From positions 29,920,398 to 29,984,397 of the forward strand of contig NC_092577.1 in NCBI RefSeq assembly GCF_037975245.1: 64,000 bases of DNA, given 5' to 3'. Below, in pieces: positions 49,401-60,800 of the stretch. The DNA comes from Apostichopus japonicus (Eukaryota; Echinodermata; Holothuroidea; Aspidochirotida; Stichopodidae). Every line of letters begins with the position of its first letter. Within the stretch, counting starts at the first letter, position 1. The notes under the pieces are model-generated. The model worked only from the letters and a program-made list of their open reading frames with translations. It was not told the origin of the DNA and did not search any database. A program made the position numbers and the translations under genes.

Positions 49401-51851
49401 GATAAATCGTTAACATTTATAGCAAATGACACGTATAAAAGACAAACTTTTGCACCCATTCACAGCCTAGCCCTAACCTCTGCCCTGCATATACTGATAC
49501 ATCTCTCCAGTACCCTATGTTGGTAAGACCTACACCCCCCAATCCCCACCCTCCCAAAATAAAAAAATAAATAAATAAATAAAAATTTAAAAAAATATAA
49601 AAAATAAAGAAAAATATTTACATCTTTTTGGTCCTCCCTTTGCTTGACTTTATCTTGTTTAATAAGCTCGTCTAAAGCATTAGAGATAAAGTGGGAGGCA
49701 TCTTCCAAAGGCCAGAGAAACGTCTCCATCATCTTCTCCTCCGTTCTGTGCCTCTGTAGCATGATCTGAAATTGTCTCCGGGCTATCACACCTCGGGCGA
49801 CTTTCTGACATTTGATGACTTGAACCAGATGGTCGTCGATCATGACGTCCAGTTTCTCCGCGTGCCAATACTTCAAAAAAACCTACCGGAGAGAATGAAC
49901 ATTGAAGTGATGACGGGAAAACGTCCGGATCTGCAGATATCGTATGACGATAATACACATTTTATAATAAAAAACTGGAAGCATCTTGGGATTGGTCGGC
50001 AGAGTTTCCACAGTTACATATTTTATTAATATTAATAAAAATTTTAAAAAATTAAATTTTAAAATAAAAGCTGCAGCGTCTTGGGATTGGTCGGCAGAGT
50101 TTCCACAGTTATATATTTTATTAATATTAATAAAATTTAAAAATTTAAAAAAAATAAATAAATAATAATAAAGTTTTTATATTAACGAGTATTTCTTCGA
50201 ATAAGGTTGCAATTAATCAAATCTACGACATCCTTACAGATTTTTTCATTCCACTGAACGCAATCGAGTGATCGACTATCAAATTTTTACTATCCGCAAT
50301 AGTTTTGTCACCCGGTCACGTGTTTAACCATAATTTCAAATTTGGTGACTTTTTCATCACTTCTTGACACTCAACTTGATTAACAAGCTAATGAGCTATA
50401 TTTTTTAACAGGTATATAATCAATAAGGAATAATATGACAAACTTTACCACTTTTGTCTCAAAATACCTGCTTTAAGCGCCAAAATTTGCACCGATCCCC
50501 ACCAGTCCTCTCCCTGACCCCTTCACCCCCCCCACCTGTCTCCCTTCATACATCGTCTAGAACACTCCAGTGACATCGTGTGGTAAAACTGACTTAAATA
50601 GTTTGTATTTTACTGCTACTCCTAAACTGTCTTGTCAACTTGGGTCGAAACTGAGTTCAGTTGAATGGAGTCTACTTAATCAGTGCTACTAAATCTGTAA
50701 AAGTTGTAAGAGAAAAAGGAATGGTAAAAGTCATGGTTACCACGGTAACTATAAAAGTACACCCACAAAATTGAACCCCTCCTTGTCTGTCTAATCAGGA
50801 AGACGATCCATTTCTGGTAATAAAGAAGACAACAATGATATGCTGCATGTCTGTCTTTAGTCAGAGACATCTGTCTCAGGTATTGTACTCAGGGATGTGC
50901 CCAGGATTTCCTGAGTGCCGGGTATACTGATCGCCGTCCTGGGGGAGGGGTCTAAGCGGGAGGGGGTGTCCCCCTCCCCTTTGAGAAATTATCAATTTTT
51001 GAAGGTGCTCAGATGACAAATGCTGGCACTTGTGTAGCTTTTTAATCACATACACAAGAACTAGTTTTGCAAACACTTTACATTTTAAATTTTTGGTTTT
51101 AGTGAAATATATTAAGTACCTGGTAAAAGTTATTAGTTTGTTTCAATCAGATTTTACAAGGGACCGATTGAGAGCCGTAAGCAATGTATCTCTCATGCGT
51201 AACTGATGCATTACTAGTCTGTATGATTTTGGCATAGGCTAGGCCCAATTTATGTTGAATATATTGTTAGGAATGTCGGGATTTAAGATGAAAATAGTGC
51301 TGGGCGGGATTCACAATTTTTAAGACAGTGCTGGGCGGTATTTTTTAGTGCTGGGCCCAGCGTGGGCACATCCCTGGTACTGAATTGTCTCCTTACCTTT
51401 GTCTTCCCAACTTCACAATCTGTCAGGTTGAGTGTCTTCAACACCTTCTTGCATTGTTTCTCGTTGATTTTCACTTCGGTCGTCAGAGGAAAAGCCAGGA
51501 TCTTGTACCTGTAGGGATGTAGTGAAGACCAAATAATCATATTGGTTAATATTAAATATTAAAATAATGGTAAATTGACTGGGAAACTTTTAGACAAATG
51601 GAAGAGAACAAAAAAAAAATTGTCCAAGTCAAGTTTTATTTCATTATTCATTTACTTGTTAATTATATATATAGACATACAACCAGCGTCCATGGCCTAG
51701 TGGTTAGGGTGTCCGCATATAAAGCGGGAGGCCCGGGTTCGAATCCTGGTGGAGGCTGAAAGTTTTTTCACTGTTCTGGATTTTCGAACACACTACAATT
51801 TTTAGATTATATATATAAGCACATATATATATATATATTTATATATATATA

Positions 51852-51892
<41 letters not shown>

Positions 51893-54800
51893 ATATCTAT
51901 ATATATATATATATATATATTTATATAGATATATATATATATATAAAAGTATTATTTTTTCTCATGCAATCCCTTCCTTGTCCTTTCCTGGTCATACCTC
52001 TTGAAGAACTCAGCAAACATCAGCCTCACTGGAAATCCCTCTCTTCTGATTCGAATGGTCTCCAGGACTCCGTTATACCTCAACTGACGGAGCACGAGCT
52101 CAAAGTCAAAGTAGTTGTGTTCGGCGCTCGTGTTCGGCTTCAGACATCTGATAAACTGGGGGTCGGAGGAGAGTAGCTTCTCCATGAGATTAGCTAAAGA
52201 TGTCTGTTAAGCCAATAAGAAAAGAGAATCAAATGCCACGCTGAGGTTGCTAGGGAATTCTTGCAAAGAAAGCAAAACCAGAAATCAGAAAAAATTAAAT
52301 CGTCAAACTTTCCTTACTCTCACTTTGTCACTGCTTTTATCATCATCTAATAAATCAAAAGAAATGAACCTCTACATGTTGAAAATGATTTCTTTTTTGT
52401 TGCTGGTGACAAATGAATGTGAAAGTTAAATAAATTGAAGGAAAAAATATTCCCACAATGCTAGTTGAAAACCCTATCTCAATATCTTGTCCCTAATTTG
52501 AGATACGGTTGATTGAATGTAACCTAGTTTGCCTGGCTTAACCTTCAATGACTCCAGGAAGAGGGATCACAGTGGGGGTTGGGGTGGGGTGGGGTGGGGG
52601 GTATGTGATGTCCTCTGGGCAAATGTTCTTCAAAAGCTTTACTGAGGCTATCATCATCTTTTTTGTTGATTCATCGTTCAAACCTGATACATCTGGACTG
52701 GAATGTTGGCTTAATCTGTCAAAGTTCTCTGTAATTAGAATCTCATCAAAATGTATCTTTTTTGTAGAAATATTATTACGATCTGTGCATAAAATGATTT
52801 TCATAATAACAAAGAAAAAAACAGAAAATTTTCATCTGAAATGACAGCCCTGTTGACATCATCCATTCTGACTGTTGCCAGAAGAAAAAAAAATTATCGC
52901 ATAACTAAAAAACAAGTTAATATCAAGCTTCAGACAATTTTCAGCAAATTTTGCTAAGCAATCAACTTCAACCTACAGAACATCCTTTTAACTCGCTTAA
53001 ATCATTCCCAGTCGACATGGTTTACTATGACTCTTATTGTCTGATCTGAAACAAAAGGCCTCAAGGTTTCAATTATCAAACAAAATCTTCCGTTAGATGT
53101 TATGTTATCCAAAACTTTCTAACCTTGAATTTTGACCCAATAGATGAGAAAGTAGAGGCACGTCGTTGATACTTGTTCTTCTTCGACGACTCTTTCATCC
53201 TGTAAAAAGACGAGGAGATTGATTTAATGTTTCAAAATGACAAAAATTTGCTCTGACTCACTGGTAATATATGTTACCAGTTGGTTCACCATCAAGTGCA
53301 GGGATGAGCCTGGGGTAAAAAACCAATCACGTAACTTCCCAAAAATTGCGGTATAGGCTCCAGTTTGCCTATGCTATAGTGTGTTAGGATAATAGTTTTG
53401 TCACCGAGGTAGAAAAGAAATCACGGATATTCTGCGAATTCGCGGAAAAGCTCATGCCTGCAAGTGGGAGATGATTGTATGCCTTACTGGTCGATTTCCT
53501 TTCTTAGAGGCTGCCTAAAAGTATCTATAGATGACTACCTAAATTTCAGTCTTTTACCACTTCTGGTTACCACTGCAAAGATCCAGGTGGTGTCAATATA
53601 AATGTCTACGGGGGAGTAAATATTTTCCAAAAAGCTTTTTTTTCTTCTTATCTTTTTTTCATATTTTTTTCTTTACTCATTCTGGAACATTGGTGTATTT
53701 CCGATGTCTATTAACCCAACAATCTGTGGCAGATTTAAGGTCTCATTAAACAGTCCTTGATCCCTACTTAGTTACACCACACCCTTGCCCTCTATGCACC
53801 CTCCCCCCCACCCCCTCCCTCTCAATAGGTAAATAGCTAAAGGTATCTTGTGTACACTTCGTAGCCTGATTCTTGAAACACAATAAAACCCTGAAAACTA
53901 CCAACAAGGAGCTTGCAATATGCTGTTCCTATCTGATAATATTTTATGTATCTTTCTTAGTCTGATTCTTGAAACACGATAAAAGCCCTGAAAACTACCA
54001 ACAAGGAGCTTGCAATATGCTGTTCCTATCTGATAATATTTTATGTATCTTTCTTAGTCTGATTCTTGAAACACAATAAAAGCCCTGAAAACTACCAACA
54101 AGGAGCTTGCATTATGCTGTTCCTATCTGACAATATTTTATGCTTGTTTCTTAGCCCGATTCGGGATGCCGAGTAACGCCCAAAATACATCAATCAGAAG
54201 AAACCAGAATATGCTCGCACTGATGAATGGTAGGTGGCTCTTTTTTAGGAGGAAGGGGACCTTTGGGTGGGTAGAATGGGGTGGTAGTGGGAGGGGTGGA
54301 AGGTCAGTGGGAAGTGAGGGGGTAGGGCAAACAGACATTCAACTTACTGTTTCTGCAGTTTCTTGCCCTGTGCTCTAGACATGCTTTTTCCTCTATCATG
54401 CAAGATCTTCGGGGGTGGCTTACATTGTAAGATTTCCTTCTGAACGATGGACACTGTCTTCCTGTGTGTCAAAGGCAGATTCATTCCATGTTAGAGGGCT
54501 TTGTGGTCAAGTGGTTAAGGCAGTGGACTTGTGATCTAAGGATTACAGGTTCGAGCCCTGGCCAGATCACTGCGACACAATTGTGTCCTTGGGCAAGGCA
54601 TTTGATCTCCATTGCCTCTCTTCACCCAGGTGTATGAATGGGGACTTGCGAGGTAACTTGTAAATATAGTTGTGTGCGCCGGTTTGTGGCTGCACCCGAT
54701 GGGAAGTCCCCCGGGGGACACGTGGTTGTTGTGCACTGTGGTGCCCCAGGAGAGATTGATTGAATTGTGCACACTTTGGTGTGTAGGTGTGACAAGTTAC

Positions 54801-57800
54801 CAATGACCAGGGTTAAGTTGTAAAGTCGTGTGAGAAGGCCTTGGCCCTGAACAAGACTGTAAACCTAAAATTATAATTATATATAAATTATATGTCACCT
54901 AGTAACTAAATGAAGATCCAAGTCATTTTGTGGTTCTAGCTATGTGGCCACTTATTTAATTAAAAATATAAAAACGGTTATTTCAGGCAACATCATTTCA
55001 CCAAAATCCAAATACTGATTGACATTCTAACTGAAGTTTCGGCAGTATTTACGTCGACTAAATTTCTACTAAACGAAAGTCTGTTAGGCACGGGGATCTC
55101 TTTAATGCCAAATATATTAAGGCCAATTCCTGTACTACGAAGATTCTTAGAAAATCAACTATTTCTGCTGTTCTCTGAGTAACTACTCTTACCTTCTTTC
55201 CCAACCCCCCCCCCACCCCCTAAAAAAAATTAATAACTCACAGGTCAGTGTCATCGTGAGAGAAGAAAAACTTGACGAGACCGTTATGACTATTCAGAAG
55301 ACACTCCATCAGAGAATTACTGAACGAATCACGATTTTTCTCCAAGAAACCCTTGGCGTCGTAGGTAATCTGAAACCAAGACGAAATTCATCGAACGTTT
55401 GTAATCATGTAGACATCGACGGTATGAATGAATGGGAGAAATACTAGGCAAACAGATTTTAGGCAAAATATTACAAGCAAAGATGTCTTATAATAATAAT
55501 ATAGTAGTCTCTAACCTTAAGGAACATAAGCTTCAATATGAAGTTAAATATTGCCGCAAGTAGCCCTCCGTTCAAGACATTCCGGTCGGAAATTAGATGA
55601 TGAATCGAAAGTAATGACAAACGCTGTCGGTATATTTCGAGTGAGTACCGCTCAATACTTCAGCAAAACACTCGCAAACGATTATCAAAAAGGGTTTGAA
55701 CAGACCCAAGACATATCTGTTTCTTGTTTAAAGAAAATACACTTTGAAACACATACGGCGACAAATTACTCTCCCTTACGGATACCGTGAATTCTGTGTG
55801 ATTTTTTTATTTTTTATTTTATCAGCTATACCTCTCTTTGAAATTACAAGATGGATTGACATTTTAAAGCTTACAGTTCCGGCATAGTGCTTGACCCCAA
55901 ATTGGGTCGAGTCGGCTCGTTTCTCACGGACGAAATTTTTATTCTTTTGATGGTTGGTGCTGAGTTTGTTGACGAAAGAGACGTCGCTGGACTTGGGAAA
56001 GCGGGACTCTTCATCCAACAGGGAAAACAAACCCAGCGGCCTCTGTGACGACGAGAAATAGAAATTCGGTTTACCGTTAAAGACACGATTAAACACGGCA
56101 GGATAATCCTTTGACTTCAATCGGGGCTGCATGATGCCCGACCGAAGGTGGCCCTCGTCGACCCGACTGCGTGTCGTGAAAACCTGTCGGTAGTCGGGTA
56201 AACGTGTGCGAGGTTCGACTGATCGACATTTTACCAGTTTTTAAGTTGTGACGTTGTAGGTCGGGAAATTGAACATGTAGGGTTTCCCCTGACTGGCAGT
56301 TAGCAGTGTGCATGTGCATTAGATGACAATTGCTCAGTTTCGACAAACAAAACCAACCAAAGGGAATTCATTTGGCATATGAACTATTAAAATGCATGAG
56401 TACTGTTAGTTAACAGAAAATGGTCACTGTGTAATAATAATAAATAATCATAAATTAGATTTATAAAGCGCCTTACAATGTAAAACAAACTCAAGGCACT
56501 GTACATATAATCTAAAAGTAATATAAATCTAATAAAATGCAACAATTCAATTAAACAAAACAATAAAATAGTAAACCTTAAAACAGTGAAAAAAATAGCA
56601 GGAATCACTATAAAAGCCGAAACGCCCTAACAATGTTAGGGCGCTCATCTGTCATTCAGTGTGCATGGGCTGCTTTCAAAAAACTAGCTCACTGACAGAT
56701 ATCTGGAAACTGGAAAGATATACCTTAGAACGTGCTACCCTGAAATACCTGTTTTAACGTTATTTATTTTGAATGTCATTCCGATAGGGTGAGGGAGGGG
56801 CGGGGGCTTGATAAACGTTACTGCCTCGTTACTAACACTGCATAAATTTGGCGACTCGCATTTACATCTTTTAGAATTTCATAATATTATAACGTTTGAC
56901 AAAGTTTATGAAATGATGTTAAACTGTTAAAACTCTCGCTCACGTACCCCGATGAGTAAATCGAGTACTGGTTGGTTATCCTGAAATGTGATGTTGTTCT
57001 TCTTGATCCCTTCTCTCGAATATTCTTCCAACTCCCACTTGAATATTCTCTGGTTGAAATAAAACTGGAGTTGTTCGTTGGTCAAGTTAATGCAGAGTTG
57101 TTCGAAGCCGTTGAATTTGAAGTTTTCGAATCCGTAGATGTCCAAAATTCCCACCTCGTATCCAGGAGTCGGTCTGAAAAGGGGGAGAAGATTTGTCAGT
57201 GATGGGATGATGATAAGAACTGAACCAGGGTATCTCTGTGATATACTGTGACGAAGGAAAAATCACACTGATTATAAAATTTATGCAGGATCTGGTGCTA
57301 AGAGGTAATACCTATAGATACATACCTTCATTAAGTATCTGGTGCTAAGAGGTAATACTTATAGATACCTACCTACATTCAGGATCTGGTGCTAACAGGT
57401 AATACCTATAGATACCTACCTACATTCAGTATCTGGTGCTAATAGGTAATACATATAGATACCTATCTACATTCAGTATCTGGTGCTAACAGGTAATACA
57501 TATAGATACCTACCTACATTCAGGATCTGGTGCTAACAGGTAATACCTATAGATACATACCTACATTCAGGATCTGGTGCTAACAGGTAATACCTATATA
57601 TACCTACCTACATTCACGATCTGGTGCTAACAGGTAATACCTATAGATACATACCTATATTCAGGATCTGGTGCTAATTAACATACATATAGATACCTAC
57701 CTACATTCAGGATCTGGTGCTAACAGGTAATACCTATAGATACATTCCTACAGGCAGTATCTGGTGCTAACAGGTAATACATATAGATACCTACCTACAA

Positions 57801-60800
57801 TCAGGATCTGGTGCTAACAGGTAATACATATAGATACCTACCTACATTCAGGATCTGGTGCTAACAGGTAATACCTACAGATACCTACCTACATTCAGGA
57901 TCTGGTGCTAACAGGTAATACCAATAGATGCCTACCTACGTTCAGGATCTGGTGCTAACAGGTAATACCTATAGATACCTACCTACATTCAGTATCTGGT
58001 GTTAACAGGTAATACCTATAGATACCTACCTACATTCAGTATCTGGTGTTAACAGGTAATACCTATAGATACCTACCTACATTCAGTATCTGGTGCTAAC
58101 AGGTAATACCTATAGATACCTACCTACATTCAGGATCTGGTGCTAACAGGTAATACCTATAGATACCTACCTACATTCAGTATCTGGTGCTAACAGGTAA
58201 TACCTATAGATACCTACCTACATTCAGGATCTGGTGCTAACAGGTAATACCTATAGATACCTACCTACATTCAGGATCTGGTGCTAATTAACATACATAT
58301 AGATACATACCTACAGGCAGTATCTGGTGCTAACAGGTAATACATATAGATACCTACCTACATTCAGCATCTGGTGCTAAACAGGTAATACCTATAGATA
58401 CCTACCTACAGGCAGTATCTGGTGCTAACAGGTAATACATATAGATACCTACCTACATTCAGGATCTGGTGCTAACAGGGTATTAATTTGGTTGACAATC
58501 CAATTGAACAGCTTGCTATAGAGTGACTTGGCAAGAGCGTCCCTCATTTCCTCGGCCTGGGCAACAGATTTCAACGTAAAGATCTTTTCACCTTTGTTTT
58601 AAAGCAAGACAAGGACAAGGATGATTTTTAAATATAGTACAAGTCATATATACAATAGAGGAGGGAAGGGGGGGTGGGGTGGGGTTAGGTGGGGCAGGGC
58701 TGAAACCTAAAATATCATCAAATATAACCAATGGAAAGGATTTATATATACATGACATGACAGAACCTTGTTGCTTCTTATAGCAGCAATTATTACTTGA
58801 TTTCCCGAGTTCTTACATTATTTTTAAAATAAAGTAAAAAGTTCGTTAAATTTACTTCACATAACTCCTTTTATGAGCAAAAGTCACAGAAAATAAACCA
58901 AATTTTTCATTTCTAACCTCAAATTATCACAGTACTACTGTAGTAATTTAGCTTTTTCTTTAAATTCCTTAAAAACCAGAAATAACGTTGTATATACAGT
59001 TTGTATTTCACACTAAGAAAATTTGTTTGGAAAATTGACAAAATGAGCCAGGTGACATGTACCCAAGAAAAAAAAAAGAGAAAAACAAGGAGAAGGGAAA
59101 AAAATGAAACATGAAAATTGTGGGAGCCATATGGTACGCACAGAATTGACAAAAAGACAAAAAGAATCATGAAATTTGAACTGATGGGAGCCAACTCAAA
59201 CATGGTACGTAACAAACAGTATTAAACGATAAATGCTACATGGGGGCAGGGATGTGCCCAGGATTTCCTGATTGCAGGGTATACTGATCGCCGCCAATTT
59301 TTGAAGGTGCTCAGATGCCAAATGCTGGCATTTGTGTGGCTTTTGAAGCACATACACAAGTACTAGTTTTGCTAACAATTTACATTTTATAATTTTATAT
59401 ATATTGTTAGGAATGTCAGGATTTTAGATGAAAATAGTGCTGGGCGGGATTCACAATTTTTAAGACAGTGCTGGGCGTTAATTTTTATTGCTGGGCGGGG
59501 CCGCCCAGCGTGGGCACATCCCTGCATATGTATAGTGCATTTTAGCATCATTTTTGTATAAATTTACAAGTATTTAGGAGGATTAGTGAATGTCTCCCGT
59601 AATCCTACATTCATTCTTGTAGAATATGCATACCTCGTGCTTCCACTGTGTTTGTGATCAAAGAGTTGACCAGGGCTTCAGCATCCACCTCCAACAGCTG
59701 AGCGACTGTTAAGAACCAAAAAACGATGATGAATCATGTTTAATAGCGGTCAATTGAGAATGCTAAATACCATCCAATATCTAAACAAGCTGGGTGAAAC
59801 ATAAAATGCTATATTTTTCCTTTTTATTTAGACCATATTGCACTTTATAATTCACACATTGGGATTTCTTTGTTTGCAACTTTTTTTTTTTTAATTCTTC
59901 AAAAAATACATTGGGCTATATGAGCACATTTGAAAATGAAAGAAATAAAAAATGCTGACTCATGATTGATAGCACAAATTCTCATTGATCAGGGACTTAT
60001 ATAAATAATAATGTGAGTCTCGATATGCTTATCAACATCATTTGACTGCCAGTCACATTTTATCATGTATATATACATATGAAGTCCAACATACATACAT
60101 AAAACAGTCTCAAACATGACAGTCCCAAATGTCACCCACACCCATGATGTACCCCATCTGCCATGCCCCTCATAAATGCAGAACCCACACCCATGATATA
60201 CCCCATCTGATGTACCCCTCATAGATGCTCAATCCACACCCATGATATACCCCCATCTGTCATACCACACATAAAGGCAGAACCCACACCCATGATGTAC
60301 CCCTCTGATGTAACCCTCATAAATGCTCAATCCACACCCATGATGTACCCCACCTGCCATACCACTCATAAAGGCAGAACCCACACCCATGATGTACCCC
60401 CATCTGCCATACCCCTCATAAAGGCACAACCCACACCCATGATGTACCCCTCTGATGTACCCCTCATAGATGCTCAATCCACACCCATGATGTACCCACA
60501 CCTGCCGTACCCCTCATACAGGCAGAACCCACACCCATGATGTACCTCTCACAAAGGCAGAACCCATACCACATTTCTGTTTTCTTATTCATTCATGCCA
60601 AGTTCAGCTAGAACTATTCACATCAAAAACCACCACAAACTGAGAGCATTGTTTACTCAAAATAGCAGTCCATTCAACCTGACCTTGCTCACCCCTCTTA
60701 TCCCGCCTTCGTATAAAGAAAAGACAAAAAGTGTTATGACTAAACAAAAAATGAATGCCCCGCAAATTGGGGTGTAAAACTATGAACCTAATCTGAACTC

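Noticed and set aside
51686-51756. Functional tRNA gene
   Set aside because: AUA anticodon, an acceptor mismatch and the repeat context make a SINE head or pseudogene more likely; kept only as tRNA-like.
54536-54803. Two 78-codon minus frames
   Set aside because: They lie inside a tRNA-derived SINE.
60229-60501. [10 protein letters not shown]-type repeat frame
   Set aside because: By-product of the 49-bp minisatellite.
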